From assembly GCA_963281255.1 (NCBI GenBank), contig OY725503.1:1798001-1862000 (forward strand): a stretch of DNA of 64,000 bases, written 5' to 3'. Below, piece after piece: positions 9,667 through 21,398 of this stretch. Source of the DNA: Aphrocallistes beatrix (taxonomy: Eukaryota; Porifera; Hexactinellida; Sceptrulophora; Aphrocallistidae). Position numbers and translations under genes: made by a program. The notes under the pieces are model-generated. The model was not told the DNA's origin and did not search any database. It saw only the letters and a list, made by a program, of their open reading frames with translations. Position 1 is the stretch's first letter. Every line of letters begins with the position of its first letter.

Positions 9667-10981
9667 TGCAGGGTGTTAAGAAATTGATGTACCATTTTGT
9701 ACCATACATATTACAATAATGCAAACTAGAAAGGTGTACTATTAACTTTCCTATGTAATCTCCATTTAATTTTAAACATTTTTTAATGCGAGAAGGCTGC
9801 TATGAGTTTTTCTAGGGTCACTGGTGAGAATTCCTTCCAGGTTTCAATTAGTTGATTTTCTAACATTTTTAGGTTTGTTGCGCGCTCAATTGAATCCAGC
9901 TTGGTTTGCAAAATTGCCCAGACGTTTTCAATAGGATTTAAGTCTAGCGAGTTCGCAGGCCATATATCCTTAGTCCAAAATCCCGGCATATTGTTTTTTA
10001 GCCATTCCTGGCTTTTCTTAGAGGTATGTGCTGGGGCCCCATCTTGTTGAAATATCGCTTTGGACCTTTCTGGCAATAATTATTTCTCCAGAATAGTCCC
10101 TGAATCTCTCGTTCGAAGCATAGTGGATGTTAGAGATTGTTTCTACATAGCATTCTGATGTCACAATTTGCCCTTTGGGGATTATGTGGTGGTGTGAGAG
10201 TGCTTGATATGACATCACACCCCCACACCATGACCTTTCCAAAAAAATTGACCTTTTCAGTCGGGAGTCATTGACACTAGATTTTGACCAAACTCGGTCG
10301 TTTTGCTTATTTGGAGTGTGAAATAACTCGAAGGAGGACTCATCCGAGAATAAAACTCTCTGCCAGTTTTCAATTGTCCAATTCTTTCACTCATTACAGA
10401 ATTTTAGGCGAGCTGCCCTCTGTTTTTCCGTCAATTTGGGTTGAACCTGAGGTTTGTATGGTCGAACTTTCTAATTTTTGCGTAAATACGTGTGCACCGT
10501 CACGTGGGAGATAGAAACCCCTTTAGATTAAGATTCCTGGAGATAAGTCTTGTGGATTTCATTTTTTTACCGATTGTCTTGGCAATGACCACTTTGGGCA
10601 CCATAGTGACGGACGTTTTTCTTCCACGGCCCCCACTGTTCTGTAGACACTCACCAGCTTTGGACCTCAGCAACCAACGCCGAATGGTACGGACAGACAC
10701 CCCAATATCTTTGGAAACTTTTTTAATAAAAATTCCAGCTTGTATCATGCAAACTGCACATGTACGGGCGGCTAGAGTTACTTCTTTGACCATGATTATT
10801 TCTAGTCTATGAGAATCTAGTCAATGAGAATTTTTTTTGTATCAACACTTTTTAGAATGAATATAAATTCTATTACTCACAGTATGTAGAAAGAGAATTT
10901 GAAGTTAAAACACGATTAATTTGGTTAATTAATAATCTTATTTGATTGCAAAAAGGGACATCAATTTCTTAACACCCTGTA
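9667..10981 (-). mobile_element. Full-length Tc1-like transposon
   Basis: Inverted terminal repeats CAGGGTGTTAAGAAATTGAT (left) and ATCAATTTCTTAACACCCTG (right) bound 1.3 kb. TA flanks the right end; the left is TG, probably a mutated TA. It contains a complete but frameshifted DD34E-type transposase on the minus strand. Confidence 0.85.
9783..10793 (-). pseudogene. Tc1-like DDE transposase, frameshifted
   Basis: Starts MVKEVTLAARTCAVCMIQAG at 10793. The N-terminal helix-turn-helix (VSKDIGVSVRTIRRWL) is followed by a basic GRGRKTS hinge. Catalytic residues can be seen in separate frames: first Asp in VLFSDESSF (about 10337-10365), second Asp in FQQDGAPAHT, and Glu in NPIENVW. This gives the DD(34)E triad of Tc1-type enzymes. 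Frameshifts near 10500, 10242-10330 and 10076 divide the gene, so no active protein is expected from this copy. Normal family length is about 340 aa, and the remnant covers all of it. Confidence 0.8.
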
Positions 10982-11129
10982 CACACTCTATTAAGTTTCA
11001 GGATTATATAACCTGATATGGAGTTATTGTCGAAAAACAGAACATATCATTCTACTAAGGCAATCGCATAACCATTATTTTTTGGCTAAGGATGAAATAA
11101 TAGATTAATGCGATTTCACAATATTAAGA

Positions 11130-11624
11130 ACAAGCGCGCTTCGCGCTTGCTTGCGCTGTGCGGCTGACGGACACTTTGTGTCCGCCGGAGGCTCCCTTCG
11201 GACGCCTGGAGTCACATTGGTTAATTATAAGGGAGATAACATCTCTAAATATGTCTGTTCTACTGTGCTAATCGATATCACTCGAAAAATCACCAAATTT
11301 GTCAATTTTAAAATTTTTGATGCGTAATGATGACGTCATAACAAAGTGATGAGTCATCATTTTTTGATGAAAGTCGCATCATATGTGAGGTATGTTAGTA
11401 TACAGATTCTATTAAAATTTCAGCTTTCTATCTCCTATAATGGCTGAGTTATGCCCGAATAACTGTGTTGCTTAACTTTTAAAAATGTGACAATGACGTC
11501 ATAATTCCATGATGAGTCGACATTTTGCTCTGAACTCAGAACTTACTGGAGCCATAGCCAAAAGACTCCCACATGCCAAAAATCAGCCTTCTGCGCCTGG
11601 CAGTTTCTTCAAACAATTCGTTAC

Positions 11625-11669
<45 letters not shown>

Positions 11670-11691
11670 CATCGAGTTTTAATAGTAAGGA
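11130..11691 (-). mobile_element. Helitron-like family R1, complete copy (562 bp)
   Basis: In the minus direction it starts TCCTTACTATTAAAACTCGA at 11691, passes an AT microsatellite, the CTGTAACGAATTG-type block, TGACGTCA and TGACTCA motifs and a GC-rich block, and ends GAAGCGCGCTTG(T) at 11130. It is flanked by A at the 5' side and T at the 3' side. No coding capacity, no terminal inverted repeats and no target duplication: the pattern of a non-autonomous Helitron. Confidence 0.75.
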
Positions 11692-11747
11692 TAAATGTAT
11701 TATATGTGCACAAAATACCACAGGAAAGTACTACTAATATGTATAAA

Positions 11748-12730
11748 CATAGCCTACTGTATATAAGGCCTCAAAGTAATTTGTGGATTTGGGACTAGGG
11801 ATGCAGAGGAAGACCGTTGAGCTAATACATGAGCTGCCTTAAATCATTTACAAAGCACAATAGAGTTTAGGAATGTACTATGTACTAGCATATATAAATA
11901 TGGTTGTCAAAGTATCCATATCCGTTGTCAAATTTTGATTAGTCACCATATGGTTGCGCAATAGATTATATTTGTTACAAATTTGGTGATTTTTAGAGGC
12001 CGTTTAGGGGCACTTCAAAGCGTTTTTATTACAAATTTTTCGCATAGAACTGAGATGTGAATGATTTAATATGGAATTTTTTCTTGGAATGTTGGTACAT
12101 TACAGTGTTGCTATGGAAACGTGTTTTGGTCAGTTGGGATTGTATCTTGAAAACTGCAATGGCTACATATTCAAATGTAATTCGACAATGTACCATATTG
12201 ATCACATTTGATAATTTGTCGAATATCTCATAAAGGATTGAATTTAGAGGTCGAAATTATATTATCACCTAATAGGAAGTAGTATAATCGCTATCAAATG
12301 GAATTACATTCGAATGTGTAGCCATCGCAGTTTTCAAGATACAACCCCAACTGACCAAACACGTTTCCATAGGAATGTACCAACAATCCAAGAAAAAATT
12401 CAAAATTTTTGTATTAACTCATTCACATCTCAGTTCTATACGAAAAATTTGTAATAAAAACGCTTTGAAGTGCCACTAAACGGCCTCTAAAATCACCAAA
12501 TTTGTCACAAATATAACCTATTGCGCAACCATATGGTGACTAATCAAAATTTTGACAACGGATATGGATACTTTGACACTATATTTATATATGCTGGTAA
12601 CACATTCCTAAACTCTATTGTGCTTTGTAAATGATTTAAGGGAGCTCATGTATTAGCTCAACGGTCTTCCTCCGCATCCCTAGTCCCAAATCCATAAGTT
12701 ACTGTGAGGTCTTATATACAGTAGGCTATG
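11748..12730. mobile_element. R3, 983-bp palindromic hAT-like element
   Basis: The two halves (about 480 bp each) are near-complete inverted copies. Ends read CATAGCCTACTGTATATAAG and CTTATATACAGTAGGCTATG. GTATAAA before and GTATAAG after suggest a 7-8 bp target duplication. The length of the arms implies strong cruciform or hairpin potential. Non-coding. Related copies are at 43032, 44885 (fragment) and 50367. Confidence 0.85.
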
Positions 12731-12738
12731 GTATAAGC

Positions 12739-12935
12739 TAGTGGTCTTCAAACTGGGGTACGCGTACCCCTGGGAAGACGCGAGTCTTCTCATGGGGGTA
12801 CGCGAGCTCTCTTTGAGACGAGTCTGTTAAGTATGTTATATCTCATTCAACCATAATTTCTCCTTACTTGGGGGTACGCGTAAAGTTCAAAAAATAGCCA
12901 GGGGGTACGCAGGGAAAAAAGTTTGAAGACCACTG
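12739..12935. mobile_element. hAT MITE (197 bp) with 8-bp target duplication
   Basis: Inverted ends TAGTGGTCTTCAAACTGGGG and GTTTGAAGACCACTG. The exact duplication GTATAAGC occurs at 12731-12738 and 12936-12943. It carries GGGGTACGCG repeats. It inserted right beside the R3 end. Confidence 0.9.
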
Positions 12936-13060
12936 GTATAAGCAATATATCATGCATCCGTATTCGTGTATAAAAAGATGTTATTTTGGGCTTACCAAAT
13001 AAATTGCTCAATAAATTTAAGACAATAACATTTAGGAAATCGGATATAAGCTATGAGAGG

Positions 13061-13385
13061 CATAGACGCCAAGTTTTGGAAAATAGAATAAAACCTGGGG
13101 GCTTAAGAGCGAGCGACGGTCAGGGGGGCTTGCCCCACAAAAAATTTTTTAAGCTCTGATGCTGAATTAACAATATATAGATATTGTTATTACCTAGGGA
13201 AAATAAAATCTCGGACTATAGTGGAAGAAAAATGTAATTGCGATATATATTTGACAAAATTAACATAATTTTGGGGTTTAGTTGTAACCTATAAGTTTGT
13301 GTGGAGTATTGCCATACCACAGCTTCCTCCATTGCTCCATTGCCCAGCATAGCGGCCCTCCAGGTACCCACACTTGGCGCCTATG
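13061..13385. mobile_element. hAT MITE (325 bp)
   Basis: Ends CATAGACGCCAAGT and ACTTGGCGCCTATG. The flanks ATGAGAGG and ATTAGAGG form an 8-bp duplication with one mismatch. The CATAGRCGCC-type end links it loosely to the hAT element at 6867 and the R2 MITE. Non-coding. Confidence 0.8.
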
Positions 13386-13484
13386 ATTAGAGGTGAATAG
13401 GAAATTATCTATTCTATATCAAATGGTACCATATATTAGTGTCCGCTATTTGCTGTCTTGGAAAAATATGCCTAATCATTCAAA

Positions 13485-15125
13485 TTAGATTTCTGCAACA
13501 ACGCAGGAATGTGTCAATATTCCATTGAAAAGGTGCGTGGCGTAGGTGTTGCCAGATGCGATTATGGGATCTTGGCTGTCTTGCTGATTATGGGATCTTG
13601 GCTGTCGGACGACATGAGGTGTGGCGCCTGTTTGCCCCACATAGACTACTTTGGGAACATATGGGTGGTGTAGAACGTAAACGCAAAGTAGATGTGGACA
13701 GGGTTCGAAAGGGAATACTATGGGGGTCCCGAAGCGTTGTTTGTAGGCTGCACAGACGCGACAGCGCTGCCTACAAATTGTGATGCGGTGTTCGAGGTTG
13801 CGCTGCAAGTACGAGTACTGCAATATGGATATAAGTGGGGGGGCGGAATCGTGGGCACAAGATGGAAGTCTTGCTTAGCTAGGGGTGCTAGTTGTCGTTT
13901 CGTTGGGCAGGTTTGGGAATATCGGTAAGTGATCCTAGTCGTCTCGAGGTGCGGGCGTTTTGGCGTATTCCTGGGATAATACATGAGGTATGCGATAGCC
14001 TATGTAAGTTCCGAAAGGGAGTGTCCGACTCGCATGTAATGAGGCATGTAGCGTCTGAGGTGGTTATCCAATGCGAAGTGGGGTTGGGTGGCGATCATAG
14101 CAGACCTTAGAGTGGCTGCCTTCCATGTGGAAGTTAGCATATTGCGTGAAGGATGATTTGAGGGTACATGCAGAGGGGTTGGTTGACGGTGGTTTTGAGT
14201 CACCTGGAAGAAATAGTGAGCGTTGGGTTCAAATTGGGTGTCCTGCGTAACATTGGTTGGACCTTGTTCGATTTCGTAAGGTGTTAGCAGGTCAGATGGA
14301 ATTAGATATGAAGATGCTACGTCATCAAAGTAGATCGTTAGCGCTTATTGTGGGGGTGGTGAGTGGTTGAGGAGAAGGTAGGCCGCCCACATTCTGGCTA
14401 ATTCTGGTGCCAAAGGGAGACCCATGGGTATGCCGGTTTGTCCTAAGGTGTAATATTTGAAGCCGTCCGTAATAAAGTTTAGCGGTAGCAATGCAGTTAA
14501 AATGGGGGTATAGGGATTGTCTGGGTTGACAATGACTAACCCATGACCTTTGTCTACCTGAAAAATATAAAGATCCTCTTTGTTCAATTGAGTGCGAACT
14601 GATTTGAGAGGAAATTAAATTCCCTTTGCAGATCTCGTTTCAAGCGTGGTAACTGAAAAATGTGAGTGGCGGTGCATTGTGGTCTAAATTGAGTGCGAAA
14701 TTGAATGGAGAGTTAAACGGTTCTTCCGGTTGTGTGGTTGCGACCTGAAATTCTGGACCAAAGCCCAGGAGTCTCTGAACTTTGTGTGCGAGGTACGGAG
14801 AAATAGTATCCATAAAGAATACAGGCGGAGGAGAGTGATTCTTGTGAGAATGGGAGCGGTGGTCATATTATTTTGGCAGGAGTGCCTGGGGCCATAGTGA
14901 AATGATGATATAGAGAACGCATATGTTGAGTGGGAGAGAGAACATCAAAAATAACTTTCAAGGTACTGTGTAAGTTTGCCGGGAAAGTTTTGAGGTATTC
15001 CTCGAGAGTGAGGCCTCGCGTTTTGACTGTGAGTTGGTTGGTATACTTTTTTTCAGTAGTAGTGAGTATGTTTGCTAATGCAAGGCATCTAGCGCATGGG
15101 AGGGGCGTGAATGACTTGAACTTTA
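13485..15125 (-). pseudogene. Penelope-like retroelement (RT plus GIY-YIG), decayed
   Basis: Read from 15125 down, the first part gives TTTEKKYTNQLTVKTRGLTL and then LLGFGPEFQVATTQPEEPF. Next comes reverse transcriptase: DKGHGLVIV, then QTGIPMGLPLAPELARM (14345-14587), then the catalytic IYFDDVASS (14314-14340). A Cys/His-containing linker precedes KVVYVGQTGATP (about 13625-13660), which fits the Y-V-G-Q-T core of the GIY-YIG endonuclease. RT followed by GIY-YIG is diagnostic of Penelope-like elements. Several frameshifts and stops break it. Base composition is richer in GC than the surroundings. The 5' end abuts a Helitron-like copy. Confidence 0.8.
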
Positions 15126-15146
15126 GCTCTCTCTATATATATACGT

Positions 15147-15700
15147 ACAAGCGCGCTTCGCTTGCTTGCGCTGCGCGGCTGGCGGTCACTTTGTGTCCGC
15201 CGGAGGCTCCCTTCGGTCGCCTGGAGGTGACATTGGTTACTTATAAGGGAGATATCATCTCTAAATATGTCCATCTTAGTTTTAAAATCGATATCACTCG
15301 AAAAATCACCAAATTTGTCAATTTAAACGTCATAACAAAGTGATGAGTCATCATTTTTTGATGATAGTTGCATCATATGTGAGGTATGTTAGTATACAGA
15401 TTCTATTAAAATTTCAGCCTTCTATCTCCTATATTGGCTGAGTTATGCTGGAATAAGTGCATTGCTTAACTTTTAAAAATGTGACAATGACGTCATAATT
15501 CCATGATGAGTCGACATTTTGCTCTGAGGTCAGAACTTACTGGAGCCATAGTCAAAAGACTCCCACATGCCAAAAATCTGCTTTCTGTGACGGGCAGTTT
15601 CTTCAATCAATTCGTAACAGAGATATATATATATATAAATATTAATCGAGTTTTAATAGTAAGGATATAACCACATTAATCGAGTTTTAATAGTAAGGAT
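15147..15700 (-). mobile_element. Helitron-like family R1 with doubled 5' terminus
   Basis: Runs from ACAAGCGCGCTTCGCTTGC to a 5' terminus (complement of TCCTTACTATTAAAACTCGA) at about 15665. A second identical 5' terminus lies at 15675-15699. A short deletion removes part of the TGACGTCA block near 15330. No coding capacity. Confidence 0.8.
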
Positions 15701-16482
15701 ATAGGCCTGTGGGTAAAAAGTGTACTCCAGACAGTAACATTTCGAACCCACTCAATTTGAGAGTCCTTTGTATTGTTTCTATTGAGAATTTTATAGATAT
15801 AGGTATTTCCTTCGGAATGTCAGACATGTCTAGGAGGGCTCGGGATAGATTTATTCGCTACCTCCTCAGCTGCTCACTTTTCTAGAAATACACAAAGAAA
15901 ACGCTCAAAAGGCGGTCCTCGTGACATGCATGTATAAAGAAAATACCCCTCCCTCGCAATTCCCTCAGGAATTTGGTATCAGCTGTTTGCATTCTTTAAA
16001 GGTACCATTTTCCCAAACTGGTGCATAAGGTTCAAAGACTTCAAGGACTCTTCTGGAGTTCCAATTCGCAACAACCCAACTTAACGAAAAAATCACTTCA
16101 CATTTTCAACTCGAGCTAAATCTAGCGAAACACTTGACTCACTCCACGCAATTCCTACTACCAAGAGGAAGAGTGATCTCCAAAGAGAATAAGTTCCAAA
16201 GGTAGTAAACACCAACTCTCTAAAGGAGCACTCGTCATCATACAAGCGAGTAAGGGTAGGAAACCTATCTGTTATCCACGAATCGGAACTTAGACAAATT
16301 TATAAAGTATTCCTAGCAGATAACCCAAGCAAGTTCACGTCGTATAAGTACCTTGGTGAAGTTTAAACACTTAGAAACCTCTTTAAGTGACGAAAACCCA
16401 CTGCTGAAGATCTTCAAACTACGTTTATTTTAAATTGAAGAACCATAATCAACTGTTCCATTATGAAGTCATGAAGCTTGAA
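15701..16482. other. Unassigned stretch, somewhat higher GC
   Basis: About 780 bp without a supported ORF, RNA gene or bounded repeat. It may be old retroelement sequence; nothing recognisable was found in either strand. Confidence 0.4.
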
Positions 16483-16622
16483 GCTTTAGGAATCGAAATT
16501 TTTTTAAATCATTGAAAATATTCGAATTACAATCTCTAAGGATCATAATAACTAAGATCGTTTGAGTAAAAGAAATTTTATACCTAACGAAGCTTGTAAC
16601 AGAACTTAATAGTCACCCTGTA
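16483..16622. mobile_element. R5 MITE, one end only
   Basis: Ends ...GAAGCTTGTAACAGAACTTA...CACCCTGTA, which matches the right end of the R5 elements at 31391 and 45493. The other half is missing. Confidence 0.65.
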
Positions 16623-16739
16623 TACGCATGGGTGCGCATTCCTATAAGGGCTTTTGTCCTTAGAGGTTTAAATAATGATTGGACAGAGGATAGTTGTGCT
16701 ATTAGATATTTAACCTTTATGTTTAGGAATGTTATGTGA

Positions 16740-16980
16740 TACCGTAAACTGGGGGCGACTTTGGCCCTAAGAGGTGACTTTGCACCACAATAGCAATTTT
16801 AATAAAATACACTCCAACTTAGAAATACTGCAGTTCAAATACCTTTAGACATATTGAGAGTTTCATTCAACATATTAGCAATGCGATTACATTGGTTCAT
16901 AAGTTTGAGTATATTTTATTAAAATTGCTCTTGTGAGACAAAGTCACCTCTTAGGGCTAAAGTCGCCCCAGTTTACGGTA
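16740..16980. mobile_element. TA-flanked MITE (241 bp)
   Basis: Inverted ends TACCGTAAACTGGGGGCGAC and GTCGCCCCAGTTTACGGTA extend over about 45 bp (through CTAAGAGGTGACTTTG). TA duplication suggests a Tc1/mariner or Tigger relative. Non-coding. Confidence 0.8.
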
Positions 16981-18149
16981 ATCATTTTGATTTCGAGTAA
17001 CGATGTATTCCTATTAGAAAACGAAGAAAACACCCTATATTCAAAAAAAATGCAGGTTCTAATCTTAAAATTAATAAACATCAATAATAAAACGAACAGT
17101 GCATTTTCGAAGTATAAGCGGAATTCTGCTCTTTGCATGGGTGATCCGTTATAGCTCAAGATAGAATTATCAATATTTAGGAAACTGTTGTTTCTACAGT
17201 TTTAAATCGCTAAAGCTAACCTTTTTATGTGCTCAATTACCACTTCTATACCATATTTTTATCTTTTTTTCAGTCCCTCTATGCTTAAATCAGTCATTAA
17301 GTTGAAATATATTACAGAGAAGTACATTTTTAAACGATGTCAACAATATTAAATATTAATGATAGGTCATCATTAAATTATCACTCATCAATAATCAATT
17401 TAAAGTAATTGATTAATAAGTTTAAACCCGAGTTGTGTCAATACGCAACTGATAAATGGATACACAAATACAGAAGACAATATCTACATTATCAATTTAT
17501 TATGTTTGAAAATTTCCTGTTCATCATAAATGATGAGGTCCATAAGCATTTTTCTAGTTTTTAAAATAGAAGCGGATAATAGTGAGCTGAGCGAGCAAAG
17601 GTAAAAGTGGGTTTAGAGGGGCTTGGTCCCTAGAAAGTTTGTATGAATCATTGATGGTCAAATATCGATCTTGGCTATTTATTATGCATGGAGAAATCAA
17701 AATTTAATTATCTTACTTTAAATCTTCTAAAAGATATGAAGCATGTTTTACTGGCAGTAAGAGCTTCGTACTCTCATCAAACTGTGAACTGGTTTTAACC
17801 TATAGTTCATATACGTAAATAAAAGAAGGTTCAAAAGTATTATACATGTTTCAAAGCAACAAATTAATTGTTGATCTAAGTATATTTTAATAAGCCATTC
17901 GTTACCTTACTCCGTCCTCCCTCCTGGAACATAGCTTACTAAAAAATTCGTGGAAAAGTGCCCACAAGGGATTAATTTTGACACAATCTGTTCTAAGCCA
18001 CGATACGCAAATCCACAATCCGTGTTCACGTATAGAATAATAACGGTTGAAGAAGTCAATTTCCTTCCTCACCTTTCTTGCATTTAATTTATGCATCCAC
18101 ATTTTTAAAATCCTCAATAATATACATACATAAGGCACAAATAAATAAC
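16981..18149. other. Intron stretch, no supported gene
   Basis: About 1.2 kb, AT-rich. A 78-codon open frame on the minus strand (18138-17902) has tryptophan- and arginine-rich residues (ICVSWLRTDCVKINPL), but no convincing acceptor, and nothing recognisable. I leave it as unproven. Confidence 0.4.
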
Positions 18150-18688
18150 CAAGGTTGAAACTGATTGAACCAAATATCAGTATTCATGAATAGTTCCTGA
18201 ACCGAACACGAATACTGATAATATTCGGTACTCTACCGATTACGAATAGTGATAATATTCAGCTACTCTAACCGAATACGAATAGTGATAATATTCAACT
18301 ACTCTAACCGAATACAAATACTGATATTATTCGGGTACTTCATAAATTATAATACTGCGGAACTGAAATAAATAATCTTTAATAGAGGACTGTGAATTGT
18401 TATAGTACTGATATGTTGACCTATTTTACAGATAGTGACTGGATATGATAGGTAAATTAGTTAGAAAATATATTATAACCAAGGTTGAAACCGATATAAA
18501 TATTCATGATGTTCCCTAACCGAATACGAATACTAATAAAATTCGGTTAGTTCAACTGAATACGAATACTGATATTCGGTCACTCTAACCGAATGCTAAT
18601 ACTGATATTCGGTTCCCAACCGAATATCAACTATTTGCCAAATAGTATTTGGTCTAACCGAATATTGAATTATTCGGTTGCAACCTTG
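18150..18688. mobile_element. hAT MITE with ATTCGGTT-rich repeats
   Basis: Ends CAAGGTTGAAAC and GGTTGCAACCTTG, with an exact 8-bp duplication TAAATAAC at 18142-18149 and 18689-18696. The interior contains many degenerate CCGAATACGAATACTGATA units and a second internal start (CAAGGTTGAAACC near 18483), so it looks like two fused copies. Confidence 0.85.
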
Positions 18689-18980
18689 TAAATAACCAAT
18701 TCTTCTTAATTAATAATTCCATTAAGACAACTCATACGCATACGGAGTGTATCTCCGCGCAGCGTAAGTGCCTGAAGCCCATTTGATAACTATTAAGTCT
18801 ATACTGTGCCGACATTTCGTGATTACAAGATCTATAAGCACACTTCATACAATATATGAAAATTACACGATTTTGGTGCCTTAATAACTACAACAATAAA
18901 TATGATTCTATGATTCTAAAGATTCATAAGCATCAATTTAATTTAGAGAAAAAATTATCAAATAGACAAAATATAAATAC

Positions 18981-19417
18981 CTGCATAATTATCTGCAAAG
19001 GATACATCTGTATTTGAAGAACTAATGTTTTGATCATTAGAAGAAAGTTGTAAATTAAAATTTTGTCTATTTTGAGTTTCGAATTTATGAGAATCATCAA
19101 GTAATGGATTTAACATTGAATAATTTGAGATGTTATCATCAACTGAATGTATTCTCCGTTTTTTTCCAGGAATAGAAATGCACTCATTGGAAACATCGTG
19201 CTTTCCCATTCCAAAAATAAAAATCTTTGCTGGATCTGAAGGTTTTTCTGTAGAGTCAATTTCACTAAAAAAATTCTTAGTATTCTGATTGAAAGAGGAT
19301 TGCATATCTTTTCTGTTCAATTGAGATGATTCAAAAGAAGCACTTAACTCTTGATCAAATTTAGTCTGAATTTCATTCGAGTGTTGTTTGTTATGTGCAT
19401 TTCGGTGTAATGATTTT
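18981..19417 (-). CDS. Exon C of the coiled-coil host gene (partial)
   Basis: Minus-strand exon with acceptor tract TTTCTTTCATTATGATTTATAG before 19417 in the genomic sequence (described 5' to 3' as pyrimidine-rich, then AG) and donor GCAG|GTATTT after 18981. It codes about 146 residues rich in Ser, Asn, Gln and Asp: low complexity, probably disordered. A basic GKKRRIH patch could be a nuclear signal (inference). It opens KSLHRNAHNKQHSNE and ends SFADNYAG. It begins with one base that completes a codon from exon B and ends with one base for exon D. Not transposon-like. Family not recognised. Confidence 0.65.
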
Positions 19418-20904
19418 CTATAAATCATAATGAAAGAAATTATTATTATTAGATAAATAGTATATCACAAAATGCATAATATCTATTTTACCGTTATGAT
19501 TGAAATGCTCCTTGCAAAACTAGTTTATAAATTTAGTTATACACATTTAGTTATACAACGTAGTAAGTACATAGAGAATAGACAGTGCAATGGCAAATAA
19601 GATTAAATGCTAACATTGGTCAGGGGGGTGGTGACGGTATGACTGATCATCAGCAAACAGTTTAATGGTGCAATCCAATATCATTATTATATTTACAATA
19701 TTGATAGAAAAAACAGACACATATATCCTCCTCACAGAATGAATGGGATGTGCTTCCATTTTCTAAGATGGGACACAATAATATTGCATCAATATATTGC
19801 ATTATTATTAAAGAAATGAAAAAACAATATTTCATTATTATTATTAAACAAACTTGGAAGCTACTCCAATACTGTTCGTGAAGGTTTTATAAAGTCGAAA
19901 CACCTCCTATCGAGATTTCAAGTTAGGAATGAAAACAAACGAATTTATTAATTTAAGTTCGTCATTATGAAGTAGGCATAATAATGTGAGTATAAAATTA
20001 GAAAACACTAATAATGAATATATGATAAATTAAAATTTAATATATCTATCTCATTAATTAAATTAATATTCAAGTATGTAACAGGTTATGATGATGCAAT
20101 TAAGGGAGGGCCGAGTTAATTTTAGGGGGTCCACTTGGCTAAAGAAAAATTAATTCGACTGAACAGCACTATAGTGACGATTGGCTTAAATATCTTATCG
20201 AGAGAATGATTCAAGCTTAGAAGCAATTGATCCAGTATGAAGCATTTTTGATAATTCGTCCAGTTCAGAGTGGAATCGAGATGTCCAACCGAGGTTTCAC
20301 GTATTTTAGACCCTTTTTATCAACCATGGCGTTTTTTTCAGTTCGTAAATCCTACTTTTGTCCACGTATCTTTAGAATTGGAACTCAGGAATGCACGGCA
20401 GCTGTAGCAAAAGCATGCATCAGCTCATTGAGAATACTCAAGCCATGGACGACTTTGATACCACTCTTTTTGAAAAGTGCCAGTCTTTCTTCAAATTTAG
20501 GCTTTGGATATTTTTTTAAAATGGGGTAATATAAATCACCAGTTAAGTTCGCTGCAATGCCATCGCCTCCATCCACCCTCATTTCTATCAATGGTCGCTT
20601 AGTAGGAGGTTATGAACATATTTCTGTATCTTCATTATCAATTTCCACAGGTCAAAATTTTATATATAATAAGGTATTAAAACTGACATCGTTAATAATG
20701 GCAAACATTTTTCAGCCATTCTTAATTCATATGGTTGTTGCGGCTATACAAAAGAAGCATACTCACTCACATTTGGGCCGAACCAGGGGGCTAGAGAACT
20801 CAGCCACCCGTGGATTCGAAGATGACCCATAGAAGCAATATAAAATTTATGCATGTACGTATGTATGTTTAAGTACATATAACCATGTATGCTTCAAAGG
20901 TATG
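19418..20904. other. Intron stretch with one unexplained open frame
   Basis: No bounded transposon recognised over 1.5 kb. On the minus strand 20591-20385 reads MIEMRVDGGDGIAANLTGDL and then FKKSGIKVVHGLSILNELMH before a stop. The composition looks coding and there are weak continuations on both sides, so it may be an old gene or transposase remnant. I cannot name it. Confidence 0.35.
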
Positions 20905-21386
20905 TACACCAACCGGACAAAAGTATTTCAACACTTGATTCTTTCCCATATAAATAATACTAAAATGGGTATATTCATGAAGAGGGTTACTTCTAAACGG
21001 TATGCGATACAGCTAATCGGATTCCAGATTCGAATAATACGCATTCAAATTAGTCACAGGTTAATTTTTCTAATTAATCATTAATTCCAAACTTTTTGTA
21101 ATTATCAATCAGTGTTACCTTGTTCCACATACACCCATTTTGACCACTATACATGATGGGAATGAATTACCTATGGTGGCTCAGGCTGATAAGATTGTTC
21201 ATTGAGTAGAGTAATGTATTAGTTATGTTCAACTATGGCTAATACGAATGTGTAGATTTCGAATCTGAAATCAGATTTTAGTATCTCTTTGAATTTGATC
21301 GTATTGCTCTTCATGAAAAAATCTGATTTAGTACTATTTGTATGGGAAAGAATCAAGTGTTCAAATACTTTTGTCCGGTTGGTGTA
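20905..21386. mobile_element. R4 MITE, copy B (482 bp, complete)
   Basis: Ends TACACCAACCGGACAAAAGT and TTTTGTCCGGTTGGTGTA. The ends contain GGTATATTCATGAAG and a mirrored CTTCATGAA further in. TA-flanked, non-coding; the best complete copy of this family. Confidence 0.85.
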
Positions 21387-21398
21387 TATGCGCTGAAA

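Noticed and set aside
15700-15770. Possible tRNA-like segment (TTCGAACCC-like loop)
   Set aside because: No acceptor stem or anticodon arm could be folded around it.
17902-18138. 78-codon minus-strand frame as another exon of the host gene
   Set aside because: The donor is plausible (AAG|GTAACG) but no good acceptor is present and the phase needed (1-1) could not be supported.
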